DNA from: Petrolisthes cinctipes
Lineage: Eukaryota; Arthropoda; Malacostraca; Decapoda; Porcellanidae
DNA: 64,000 bases
Direction: 5' to 3'
NCBI GenBank assembly: GCA_033782935.1
Contig: JAWQEG010001346.1
Coordinates: 163,501-227,500, forward strand
Position 1 is the first letter of the stretch. Every line of letters starts with the position of its first letter. Made by a program: the position numbers and the translations under genes. Positions 34,101-46,169 of the stretch are shown piece after piece. Under the pieces are notes generated by a model that saw only the letters and a program-made list of their open reading frames with translations, did no database searches and was not told where the DNA came from.

Positions 34101-37100
34101 CATTGCCCCATTTAACCTCTCTTGGCAATGCATCACTATTGGCTTTTCTTTTTCCTCCTTGACTTGCAGGTTGCATGACTTTCTTAAACTCCTCCTGACA
34201 TTCCTTCACTAAACTTTCCAGTGTCCTCAGCCTTTTCTTCCACACATCAAGAGTATTAATATTGTTACACACAGTCTGTGGCACTCCCTCCTCCCCAGGT
34301 TGGACATGAAGACAATCGTGGTTTTGGTGTTGGCAGCAACGATCCGTCTGGAAACACAGAAGCTCCCAAGGGGTAAAGTTCTGTACCAGACGTCTCCCTA
34401 CTGCACTCTGGATCTCTGATGGTTCATATCCATTCAGTATCTGCCAGGGGAAGGAGCCATAGGGATTAATTTATAAAAGTTCTGTGCTCATTAATCAAAA
34501 GATTTGTAATGTTTTAAATTGCTGGAGCCACACTGAAATGACATAATTCTTGGCACATTTAACATGTCACAATCCATAATTCCTAGCTAAATAAATGAAA
34601 ATCAGCAATGCATTATTATCTTTTCTTCCCAGATACTTAATTATTATAAACAACACTCATAATTTTTTTCCTCTTATGTGAAAGATATCTATAAATTTTT
34701 TGGTCAAAGCCCAATCAGGGCCTGAGAATCATGAATCAATCTAATGATATATAAGAATATGAAGTAAATTGATATAAGTTGTCAAGATTCTAGAGACCAA
34801 GAATAAGAAGAGAGAGACTTGCCTTGTTCAGCATGTCAACATGATTGGGGAAAGGTGGTGGTGGTGGAGGTGGTTGTTTAACAGACACAGTCCCTCCTGC
34901 AGCTGCTGCTGCTGCTCCTCGACCCCTTCCAGTCCCTCTTCCACCCCGAGATCCTCGTCCCCAGCCGTGTCTCCCTCTCCGGCCAGTCCTTCTTCCCCTC
35001 CCTCGTGCTGGTTTGCTGACTTCTGGTGAGATGTCAATACCACCCATTGGTGCACTGGTGAGTGAAGCCACCTGTGTTGTAGTGAGGGTTTCACTAGGGA
35101 GGCTGGCTTCTCCACTCATCTCAGATGCCTGGGTACCTGGTGTGGGACTCAACACAGATTTATTTACCTCCCCACCTTCCTCAGATTTCCCTGAGGTTGG
35201 AGTTCTGTCTTTTCCTTCTCCAATGACCTGATCATTGTTAGATACTGTCATGCCCTGACCTGCTACTGAAGAAGAATCAGTTGTCCCACTTCCTTTGCTT
35301 GTCATACCAACCTCCAACCCTGCTACAGATTTCTCCATCTCCTCACCCTCTCTCTCCACTCCCACCAGTGCTTGTGTCACCCTCTCCAACACCTTCTCTT
35401 CCACACTGGACTGTGATGTACATGTCTCACTGGCCTCAATCTTATCTTTCTCACAACCTTCTCCTTCTTTAGGTAAGTCCTGTTTAGTTGACAGGGTTTT
35501 GATGGCTGAATATGTCTGTCTGGAAGTCAAGGGATGCGACTGGACAAGTGACTGGTCTGATGGAAGTGAGGAAGTAGCCTGAGGTTGTGGGAGTGTGTGG
35601 TGGGAGCGTCGGTGGTCGGGGAACTTGGTATAGTGGTCCTCAATACGACCCATGTAGAGTTTGCCGCAGGTGAGGCAGGTGTACCGTAGCCTCGTCTCTT
35701 TGGGCACCGAACGTTTCTTCCGTTGAGGCAGCATTTCCAGGCTAACTGTTGCAGGGACAGAAATGGAGACATTGTTTAAGGGTAGATCCTAACATTTTCT
35801 AATCATTATTAATATTCTCATACCCAGTGCAGATTGCCTTGGTAAAACCCAGAAATTGGTCACAGTCCAGCAGTTTCAATATGCTTCCTGTGCTTGCCTT
35901 TCTTCTCTATATACAGTACAGTAGTACCATACATAGATTTGCATACACCTCAGCAAACAGAACCCTGGATTTGTCCCTGTGGTTACAATCATACCAAGTT
36001 ATAAGCATAGAAATATGGACTTAAAGGGTACACACAAACAGTTTTAGCATGGAGCAAACAGATGATACTAAACCTTCCCTTTGTAGTAAACCTTAACTTG
36101 TTTTCATGCTGGATAAAATTTTCTCCTATTGACAGGAGACGCAAAGTTGTACTGAGAATATACTATATCAGGGTTGGGAGGCTAAGCAGCAGTGATTATA
36201 TACTGTACCAGGGTTGGAAGTGCATATAACTGTACCAAGGTTGGGAGGCTAAGTAGCAGTGAGTATATACTGTACCAGGGTTGCAAAGCTTGTATTGGAA
36301 GTGCATATACCTGTACCAGGGTTGGAAGGCTAAGTAGTAGTGAGTATATAATGTACCAGGGTTGGGAGGTTTGTGCTGGAGGTGTGTTTGTGTGGTGTCG
36401 TGGTCGTAGTCAAGGTAGGGGGGGTCGTGATCCCCCTGGTTGTGGAAGTGGGCGGGGGGCAAGTGTCGGAAGTCCTTGAGCATACGTCGTGGCGGCCGAG
36501 AGATCCGTCCCGATCGCGTCACCGACACCGTAGACTTCTGGCTGCTGCTCTCAACGTCATCCTGTACAGAAATTATATAGCAGACCTCTTTGATATAACA
36601 TGATATTATTGAGTACATCTTTTGTATGATATGAAATTACAAAATAGACCTTTCATATAACATGAAATTATAGTGTAGACCTTTAATACAAGCTAATATT
36701 ATATAGTAGACACTTGATACAATAAGAAATTACAGACCAGACGTTAGATATAACATGAAATTATAATACCAACCACCAAATAAATACCATATAAATAGGG
36801 TCCTCCATACCATCAATACTGGTACAAAAATATAAAGAACAGTACATACATACATGCCAACAATATCCTCACCAGCTGTTCCACATCAATGTCCTGCTCC
36901 TCTCCAGCTTTGGCTTTCTTGACGTCCTTGCCCTTCTTGCTACCTTTCTTCTTTTCCTCCACCCGGCCATCCTTTGTCCCGGCCTCTCCTCCGCCTTCCC
37001 CCTCCTTCAGACAGTCGGCCTCATCCTCGTCTTCGTCTGCCTGCATGAGGTTGTCTGGATACACCACCTGTTGGATGCCACACATTGTAAATTTCTGATC

Positions 37101-40100
37101 ATTGTTGGGAAGTAGGGAAGACACCCCACCCAGGGAGATATTATTTCTCACTAAGGAGTTAGGAGACTAGAGGAATTGCTGATTATATTTTTGTTTGATT
37201 CCTACAGCTGGGGTATCAGGCCAGCCCCAGCGACACAACACACACATGTATGGAAATATCACCTATACCAGCTTTGTATAGCATCTACCCAAAAATCACA
37301 GTAAGTAACTTTCGACACAACACATACGGTATTCCCTCAGGGTGTTTTCCTGGATAAGCAAGACCCCAGTACAACCTTGATATTATATACGGTATATATA
37401 TATATTGTTACGCCACAACAACAGAAACCGAGGTCACCACTGTAGACTAAGTAAGCATCATAACCCACAAGGGAATAAACACCCATGCCCCTCAATCCTG
37501 CACTGGAATAAGCAACTGCACAGGCAACCACACAGGAATAAACAACGGTGGGGCAACACTCAAATGTGGGGGGGGGGGGGGGGGTAAGCCACCATCAACA
37601 ATGTATGGGCTATGACAACTCACTGATACAACGGAAACAATAAAAGGTCTGACTTTGTCACAGAAATATAACCCAGATTCTGAACTGCACTCCACTATGA
37701 GCCGACCACCCAACTCAATCCTTTAGGATTCACGACACTGTATAGTAATATCGAAGGGGACAAATGCACTACAATACAATAACAATAAAACACAGTGGTG
37801 TTAATTTATGGTAATATTGCCCGTATAGACTAAACTGTCTCCACACACTTACCTACAAATAAACACCACTGGTTTTATAAAAACCAAAAAACATAAACAT
37901 GTAGGATAACTATGTCTGTGTTATGCTGTATGGTGTGTAAGCAAGTGTAACTGTACCTCCAATCTCACTTCCTCAAAACAACCAAAACAAAATAAATAAT
38001 CCCAGTAATAGACTATATACAACGATGAGACTTCATCACCAAAATGAAGGACATCAATTTATATCTATAAAAGAACTTGAAAATTGATTGTTGTTACTCC
38101 TTCTTCTGGCACTGTACCTAATCACTTCAAGTTTGGTTGGACCAGCGAAGCGGGTCGGGTACAGCTAGTATTAAATAAATGCTTCAATACCAGAGGCAGG
38201 CTACTCTCCTTGTACTGAGTAAGAGTGTAAGGGAATCATGGAGTAAGCAGGTGTGTAAGCAAAGTATGTAAGTAAAAAGTGTAAGCCAAGCGAAGAGTGA
38301 GCTGGCGACCTCCTCCCCCTCTCCTTATATATGAATATATATGAAGGGGGTTGCCACAACTCACCAACCTCCATGAATACATTAGTCAATACCCCTTCAA
38401 CCAATAAAATATACTAAGTCCAGCCTAACTGGGCTACACCTAACATAGGAAGGCAATGAAAAACAAATGAAGCGTTGGTATGTTAAATACAATAAAACTG
38501 ATAATATTGTACAGTATACTACCAGCTGGCAAGTCAATATATTCTTCCACGTCTGGCCAACCACAATCAACCATGGTACTGCTTAAATGTATGAAGCCTC
38601 TCTCAGCAAGGTACCGTTCAAACATATGAACCTTCAATAACACACAAATATAATATATTTCAGTTTGCACACAATTGAAGTTCCATAACTTTCAATGATG
38701 CCATGTATTTTGAGGAGAGACTAGGACTCATAGTCCAGAAGAACATTTTCATCTCAATCACTAATGATATGATAATGATCATGACAGACTAACTGACCTT
38801 GTATACAATCTTCATGTTGGTCTTGGGGTCATAGATCTCGTCATGGTGGGTGGTGGAGGGGACAGTGATACGTCGCTGCTGTAGGAGTGTGGTAATCTGC
38901 TCCAGTTGCCTCGCTTGTACGGGCTGGAGGGCCTGGAATGTGTTGCCCTGGAAGAGTGGTGAGAGAATAGAAAGGTGGTAAGGGGAGGTCATATTGCTGG
39001 TTCTGATACTTACATTTTTTTCTATACTGCAGAAGATAAACCTTGTCTGGTTTAGCAGAAAGCCTAGTAAAGCCAACAACCAGACAATTCCCTCCTAAAC
39101 TAGAGTATTTACGGTACCTTGAGGGTCAGCCAAATTCAGTTTAGACAATTTCCAAAATGCTTTGAATTCCAGTTTGGCAAGGGTTTAGATTCATGTACAT
39201 ATTTATTTACCAACTTCTTCTGGATCAACTTATAGACATTTACCAAAATGGCCAAAAAATTGAATGAGGGAGCCAGAACATATTTTCACCAGGTTAATTA
39301 AAATGAAGATACTGAACTGACCTGCTGCACCAATTGTATAGGATTTTCACTGGATCCGAGAGGCTTGGTGTTATCTCCCCCAGGGAAGTGTACAGTGAAG
39401 GGAGTGTCATCACTGCCAGGAGAACAGTACACGATGGACGTCAAACTACCTGTGTCTGCTGTACCTCCATTGCCTCCTTCACCTCTCAGTCCTCCATCAC
39501 TGTACTCTGCATAAAATGAAATAAATAAACATCTGGGAAAAAACTTTTATTGCTTATCTGGTAATAATTAATATCATTGTTCATTATTTTCCTCCTCTCT
39601 CTTTAGTTCATGCATGTTTCTTTTCATTGCCTGTGTTTAATGAAAAATTGTACAAAATTTGATCTTTTATAGTGGGTTTTGTACTGACTTAGTTTTTGCT
39701 GTTACTTCTTCAAGGTTCCAGTAAGCTTTATATAAAGGGACACATAAGTACATGCACTAAACATGAACATTTCACTAAAATACTGAAGATGTTATTGGTA
39801 AATTAAAACACACATTCATGCATGCACAGACACTCACCAAAATATGATTGAAAACATGGTCTGTTCAATTTTCACCTGTACACTTGATGGAAGGGGTTGT
39901 GGTTGAGGAGGCAGATGAGGCGGTGGTGACAGCACTTGGCTTGCCCCCCTCAGTGATAGGTCCGGTCTTCACTTTGATAGTCAGTGGTCGGTCCTCCGTG
40001 TCGGTGCCTATGCTAGTGGTGGTGGTGAGGTTGAGAAGAGGTGCATCTTGCATCACTGAAGTTGAATCCTTTACAATTTGGATTGAATCTTGCAATATTT

Positions 40101-41964
40101 GAGTAGGATCATGGTGGATATGAAGACTGACTTGTTCCTCTTTCTTTATCACAGTAGCTGACGAGCACAACAGATCACCACCAGACTCCAACATCTGTTG
40201 AAACATTCCCGGTGTTGTCGCTGGCTTAGCCGTGCTGGGAGACAAAATACTGGTCATGTTCTGAAGGCCTATGGATGAGGAGGCAGAAACTGATGTTTTG
40301 GAGATATGGTTGGCTTCCAAACAGGTACTCTTTGTTTCCTCCAAGTCTGGGTCACCAGTCTTGTTGTCCAGGAAGGAAGTCAAGTTCCTGAATTTTGTCC
40401 GCATGGCAATGTCTCGGAGATAATTGCTCCCAGGGTCCTTGGATTTGGCAGAAACATTCTTCAAGTCAAGCTTTTTGGGCTTCAGCAAGCTCAGCTTGGG
40501 GCTCTGCTGATTCAGAGGCAATCGAATCTTCTGTATGTTCTGTCCCGGGCGAGGGAAGGTGAGTGGAGGTTTTTTTGTTACTTCTTTGGATGGTTCTCTC
40601 TGGGAATCCTTTATCAACAATGATTTAGCTTTCATGGTGGGTCGAGACACAGGCGGTTCTGGCGTTGTTTCTGAGTCTGAACCCCGAATCTGAAGCATAG
40701 ATATGGTTCCATCAGCATTGCACTCAGGAATCAAGAGGAAGGGACCCAGGCTGACATCACCATCCCCAGCGCTGTCATCAATCACAGGACTTCCACTACC
40801 TTGGACATTCTGTTCCTCAGGGAATATGCTTGCTTGATCTAACACTGTTCCTGACTTGCAATCTGTGATGGTCTCTTTGCATGTTTCTGTTTTCGCAGGA
40901 TCAGAGGAGGAGCCCACAGCCAGACACACACCACTACTTTCAGGCATCTGGGTCATGGATGCAGTGATGGAGTCTTGTGTGGTGGTGGTGTCAGTGAGGA
41001 GGTGGGACAGGTTGAGTTTGCATGTCTCCTCTGGGGTCAGCTCGATGGTCTGTGTGGTGCCATCTTCGCCCTGGATGATGGCCACCAGGGTCGTTTGTTG
41101 TAGGTTCTGACTCTGACTCTGTTGCTCCCCTCCCACCTGTAGGATCTGACTCTGGTCCATTCCTTCCACCTGCAGCACCTCCCCTTCATTTGTGGTTGTC
41201 ATCTGAATTACTTGATTGGAAGCTGCTGCCATCTGGATCATTTGCCTCTGTTCCCCTGTCATCTGGATCACCTGGCCTTGCTCTTGAGGCATTTGAATCA
41301 CACAGCTCTGATCCGACGCCACGCTATCCACCCCCAGGTGATCTGAGATGAGAGGGAGCTGTGTAATACTTTGGAGATTCTGCAGTGCACCATCTTCCTG
41401 ACTGTCACTCCCAGATGCTCTGTTTTCCACATTTGAGTGCAAGAGTTCTGTGTTTGTTGTCAAAGTAAAGACATCACTCCCTAAATTTGCCCCTTCATTT
41501 TCACTCAAGGCACATTCTTCTTTGACCACCTCCTGCAGGCCAGCTCCATGAAGCTGTAGGAAGCCCTTGTCCTCGTCATCTTCCTCCTCCTCTTCCTCCA
41601 CCTCTTGCAACTTGGAGGGCAGGACATGGAGTCCATACTCGGACTTCTGTGGGTACACCTGCTGGCCGAGGATCTTATGTATGCCCCCTGGGTCTGGGTC
41701 ATCCTGGGAGAGCACAAACCCAGGACCATCTCCACAACTCACCTTCACCTGTACCAAACCTGGTACCAGTGTGTCTCTGAGGCTCTCCGTGCCTCCCAGC
41801 CCGGCCTTGTCCTGGACCGAATGGAAGAGTGCCTTGTCTTCAACACGGCCATCACTTCCCCCGTGGCCTGGACTCAAGCTGGGATTGTCCTGGATTAAAG
41901 AGTTAGCCTCCTCACTTGTCAGGAGTACCGGCTGACCATTAAGGAACAACAGCGTCTTGGTCAT
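31178..41964 (-). CDS. ZNF839: ZNF839-like zinc-finger protein, 8 coding exons, 2114 aa
   Basis: Coding exons: 41964-39876, 39506-39322, 38947-38798, 37067-36873, 36561-36357, 35745-34823, 34440-33574, 32908-31178 (6345 nt, phases match). A 3' splice site just upstream of the ATG (about 41990) implies an unseen 5' UTR exon. The protein has an acidic N-terminus (EEEEEEDDED), five QVIQM-like repeats, LQPVQARQLEQITTLLQQ, KIVYKVVYPDNLMQ, TRSGRISRPPRRMLKDF, and one C2H2-type finger, CLTCGKLYMGRIEDHYTKFPDH. Then come an Arg/Gly-rich stretch, Ala and Pro runs, NGYEPSEIQSAVGRRLVQN, FTPWELL and a coiled DVWKKRLRTLESLVKECQ. A single finger, an SGR-x-SRPP motif and a WE(F/L)L helix are what I recall of ZNF839; the name rests on that. 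It is much longer than the human protein because of low-complexity exons. Probably nuclear; function unknown. Intron 6 uses a GC donor. Confidence 0.75.
34821..34822 (-). promoter_or_regulatory. GC-type 5' splice site of intron 6, ZNF839-like gene
   Basis: The exon ends AACAAG followed by GCAAGT, a strong match to U1 apart from the C. The next exon starts at 34440 after CTGGCAG, and the phase is kept. No usable GT lies nearby in phase. Confidence 0.75.
36160..36370 (-). repeat. tandem array repeating the 5' splice site of ZNF839-like exon 5
   Basis: Five to six imperfect units of the form (minus strand) AACCCTG-GTACAGTATAT plus ACTCACTGCTACTTAGCC. The first AACCCTG is the true end of the exon and GTACAT its donor. 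The later units reproduce the donor in the intron about every 22-65 nt. Confidence 0.8.
37140..38790. other. intron 3 of the ZNF839-like gene, with a G17 run
   Basis: No exon seen. A G homopolymer lies near 37568-37584, and a phrase gaccagcgaagcgggtcggg near 38141-38160 resembles retroelement debris I cannot name. Confidence 0.4.
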
Positions 41965-42094
41965 TTTAAATCACCATTGTCATCTTTCTGGAACAAAAAA
42001 TTAAAATATCAGAAGAAGGCCACTTGTGAGTTATGACAGTAAAATTACGAAGGATATGATATTGACTGATTGATGACAGACAACCAGAATCATA

Positions 42095-42133
42095 CGGGGC
42101 TGCTCGGTCAGACAGCTTGAGGAACTTCATTAA
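42095..42133 (+). mobile_element. 39-bp ultra-short retrotransposon insertion with 14-bp target duplication
   Basis: The insert GGGGCTGCTCGGTCAGACAG plus cttgaggaacttca equals the extreme 3' end of the retrotransposon copies at 15.3 and 56.1 kb. It is flanked by a perfect direct repeat caaccagaatcata at 42081-42094 and 42134-42147. It lies just upstream of the ZNF839-like coding start. Confidence 0.85.
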
Positions 42134-42149
42134 CAACCAGAATCATATG

Positions 42150-44390
42150 GCACTTGTAAGGTGAAATACAGTAGAAAAAAACTATAAATAAAAATTCAAT
42201 TCAATAAAAAAAAACAAGTCCCAGGCAACATAGGACATCTGGTACAAAGACAGTATAAGGATATGGACAAATAAAATGGGAACTGACATGTGGAATGGAA
42301 TAGAAGCATTAAGGGAAAAGGAATATGGGAAGAAGTGAGAATAGGGAGAAATTATAATATCAGGTACCAGTAAGGCTGACTTCCTCCTTCCCTTGTTTCT
42401 TTTTCAACATATTATCTATCGGTACAGTTCACCTGTAATGTATTATGTTTACCACTGTTTTTCTGTTCACATCTATCCAAACTTTAGTAAACATAAGCCG
42501 ATTAAAGTTAGCACTATCCTCTTAACGCTATTGATGCTAGGGCGGTGACATTTGGATACCACCAATGGCTTTTTGCATAAATGATGACTGTTTTTTTATA
42601 AAAGCTTAATATTAAACATTTGGTACTACCAAAACTCAGAGAATATAACCAATAATCACTCTGAGCGAAAAAACCGGGTTGAAATCGGCTCAGTATCAAA
42701 TTACAGCGATTTTGGTATTTTTTTGTTTCGAAATATGATGAAAAACACGTTAACAATTGACACAGCGGAGACAGCGATCATAGCGATGTGGGAGGTGGTG
42801 TGACTTGTGGCTATATGAGTTGCCAGTTTGTCATTAGAACGTCAGTTACCTTCCATACATCAATGAGACAGGGTGTGTTTGGTTAGCTGTATTATTCTTC
42901 ACTAAAATTCGATATATACTGTACACCCGAGCTCGTATATTTGCGACCACGTATCATGTTTATGCTATTTGAGCTGGTAACATTTATTTAGTGAGGAATC
43001 AAGAGTAGGTGGAACATAGTAGAGGGAAATGATACAATCTTTATTACCTAGAATGCCACCATTCCCCACACAGTGTTACCAGTCAGATGACATAAGCTGA
43101 CCAGGCAACACTGGGTGCAGTTGTTTTCCCGCGCTCATGTGAATGTCGCCTGTGACAGTATTGCCAGGTCAACTTGATGAAATTTCTATCACTTCAACAT
43201 CGGAATTTCCCTTTTTACCTCAATTATTCCTAGTTTACTTTTGAACATTGATGGTCTTTTTTTGGTATTTCATCTGGTAGAAATTTCCCTGTTTACTCGT
43301 GAACGAACTGTATATTATTTCCCTGTGTGGACTCCAAAATTCCCTAAAACAGAGAAATTTCTCTGTACCTGGCAACACTAGGTGCACCTTGGAGCGTCAA
43401 GTGACATCTTAACATTAAAATTACGTTCCCTGCAATAATTTCTGTCTTATCTACAATCTTATACCACCATGACATGCAGGAGGTTTTTCTCTACATCATC
43501 CACCCATTTTTAGTCATGGTAGCGTAATAATTGTAAATAAATTTCGCCATATAAAAAAAGTGGTATAAACATTTTTAGCTGCTCGTTTCACTTCAACTCG
43601 TATTTTATCGTTTATTTTTAATGCTATGGATATTTTTTTCACGATAAAAGTAATCCTCTATCATTATTCTGTCAGGTTACTAAAGTGCCAAGTATATATT
43701 ACGCGAAATAAGTGAGGCATCAAGAAAAAAATAACAAATTGTACCGTGGAGAAATGCAATGTTTTTGTCACGGTAAAGGGAAGAGAGCGCAGAAATTGAC
43801 CAATCAGCGAAGAGCAAGCTAGGATGGGTTAGAATATAACGCATCCCACGGCAAATTTAATACAGCATATTTAGCCAGTTATTTTTATAACGTCCGTCAC
43901 AGTGTCCTCCAGTGTTGATTATATACTTATAATTAATATTGTGAATATAGCTACGTATTTATAAAAGTGTTAAAAGGAACACAATATAAAAAAAATAGGG
44001 CTGTACAACAATAGGCTTCAATACACGACGAATATACATATTAGGCTACACATATAACAAGTAAATAGGGTATAAGTAGCAGCGACATTCACCATTTCTT
44101 CTCATTACCATATTTTTATTAAAAAGAATTTCTGTTATTTACCAGATATTTAATAAAAATATAAATATAAAGCAAGTAAAAGGAATCATTTGTAGTATAA
44201 TGAGCAGACTAGGCTACACCTTGGCAAGCGGCACCCGGGACTGTCGCTGTCCCGGGGCATTGTTTACATTCTGTCAGACCAAAACCTTTCGTGTTTCAAA
44301 ATTATCGTTCAGTAAACTGTCCACAGACCTAGGGTCGCAAAGCAACGATCGCCGTGTGAGTTGCATTGGATAGGATTAACACAGGCTCAG
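42150..44390. other. non-coding region, probable promoter/5' UTR zone of the ZNF839-like gene
   Basis: No coding exon recognised. A phrase tggcaacactgggtgcag / cctggcaacactaggtgcac occurs twice (about 43107 and 43370) and recurs in the repeat complex at 46-48 kb. A GC-richer patch at 44222-44262 (gcacccgggactgtcgctgtcccggggc, itself a small hairpin) could be near a transcription start. Confidence 0.35.
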
Positions 44391-44394
44391 TAAA

Positions 44395-44510
44395 TCACTT
44401 AGTCTGTTTGGTATGTAACGAATAACAGAAGCCTGGGAAAACATTTGGTGGTCTTCAATGATTGTAAAATGATGTTGGTGGATACAATTAATTATTCATT
44501 GTATATCCTA
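44395..44510. repeat. dispersed repeat (ACATTTGGTGGTCTTCAATG family), copy 3
   Basis: gaataacagaagcctgggaa, acatttggtggtcttcaatg and ggtggatacaattaatta match the copies at 7.5 and 15.5 kb. Confidence 0.6.
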
Positions 44511-44625
44511 GGTCTAATATACGGTACTTAATCAATAAGTAGGCTACAAAAATATAGGAGGAAAAAAATTGACTAACTTATATACCGGTATGTTGAGTAC
44601 CGTATGTTTGGCCAGAAAGACTTTG

Positions 44626-44732
44626 GGCCGATGGCATGGTACCTTATAAGATGGCTCCATAGACAAACAACAGAGCCATCGTACCGGCATCACACCATCG
44701 TCAACACCACAAATGTTCTTGCATACAGCCCT
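44626..44732. repeat. palindromic MITE with CGTACCGG arms, copy 2
   Basis: The right half is well kept (agccatcgtaccggcatc, accatcgtcaacaccacaaa, tgttcttgcatac); the left half is degraded. Same family as 24.2 and 54.4 kb. Confidence 0.65.
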
Positions 44733-44850
44733 TTGTACCACGAGAGGAGGAGGAGGAATAGCAAGCACAAAGGAAAAAGAAGGAAAGGAGGGATAATTAG
44801 AGAGAATTGGGATTGATCTGGGACCATGGGGGCGCCAAAACCTTGAAAAA
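44733..44850 (+). repeat. SINE-like dispersed repeat fragment
   Basis: gaatagcaagcacaaaggaa, aaggaaaggagggataatta, then gggaccatgggggcgccaaa and accttg, the same order as at 51.1 kb. Confidence 0.6.
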
Positions 44851-45488
44851 TAATAAGTTACAAACGACCACATAAGACGTCTCTGAATTCTCGCAGTAGG
44901 CTCAGAGATATAGGCATAATTTGGTCAAGGTACATTTCCCTACAATAATTATGAAGCACTGAACCACTAATCTACCACAGTACAAAAATCAATCCTATCT
45001 AAAGCCGTGTACACTCAATTAAAGCCAAAATTATTGTCTGGATATCGTAAAATTCGGGTCATAGTAGGAGATAGCCATAGAACCCCATTATTTACCCATT
45101 ATTTCACCATTACACCCACTCTAATATTCCCCATAGTCATTTTCAAACCTTTTTACACCCAAATTATTCATCCAAGTGCATTTTGACTCACCAGAAAGAG
45201 TATTACGGTGCTCAGAGAAATATTTAGACAGCCGACCGACCTCCCCTCCCTGATTGTTTTCATTTGGTCCAAGCAGAGGGTACTGGGCTAAAAACATTTT
45301 ATTTTATCTTGTATTATTTGATTTGATTTTATATTGCATCCAACGTAGAAATAAAGGCCTGTTATATATAAAAAGGTATTGGAAACTACAACTATTTCCC
45401 TCAAAAGATACCATAAAATACGTAGTGTGTATTTAATTAGTTTTTTGTTTCTTGAGACAGTTTGTACTCTAATAATAATATATATCCT

Positions 45489-45543
45489 AATTTGAGACAA
45501 CACTATCAACTAATTAAAATAGTTGGTAGTGTTGCCTCAAATT
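45489..45543. other. 55-nt hairpin
   Basis: Arms of 24 nt pair at 22 positions around a 7-nt AT loop: left aatttgagacaacactatca, right ggtagtgttgcctcaaatt. The two mismatches are transitions, one of which becomes a G-U pair on either strand. It could be a tiny foldback or a structured RNA; no other support. Confidence 0.5.
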
Positions 45544-45984
45544 TTGCTTGCATTTTGAGGGCTTTCCCGGCTTTTATTTCCTCCAACTTATGCCACTCAA
45601 CAAGGCATATCCATCAATATCTAAGCTTGTCTCTTGATAGATTTGGACAGAATAAAAGCGTATGGTTTGCTATTAATATCATACTCCTTTGCCGTGTCTT
45701 TCAAATAATTCTAATAATAGACAGAGTAATTAAATAGCTTGTTTCTTGTCACGGTCTGGATGAATTTGTAGCCTCCATCAAGCTGACCCTTTAATAAGTC
45801 ATTAGGCCAAATTCAAGCAATGCAACAAAAGCAACTGACATGTATAGATAAAGAAAGGAGACCTATATAATTATAATGGTGTGTAAATTATCAACATCGT
45901 ATGAGCCTATGAGGTATATCTATCACTTGAAAAATAATACAGTAATATTTATTTTAACCTTCTCCAAACTCACGTGAAAATATC

Positions 45985-46090
45985 TACTTGCCTCAAGGGT
46001 CGCTACCTGTGGTCGCTACTCGCTAAACATTATAGTCGCTACTCGCTAGACAGTACAAATAGCGCTGCTCGCTAGTCGCCATTCATCACA
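45985..46090. repeat. short GTCGCTACTCGCTA repeat tract
   Basis: gtcgctactcgcta occurs in several exact and near copies between about 46004 and 46080. Confidence 0.6.
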
Positions 46091-46169
46091 ACTGTACACT
46101 GTCACATTATAGTAGAAGGTAAATAAGATATTTGTACACTTCATAATGGATTTTAGGGTAAATTTACAG

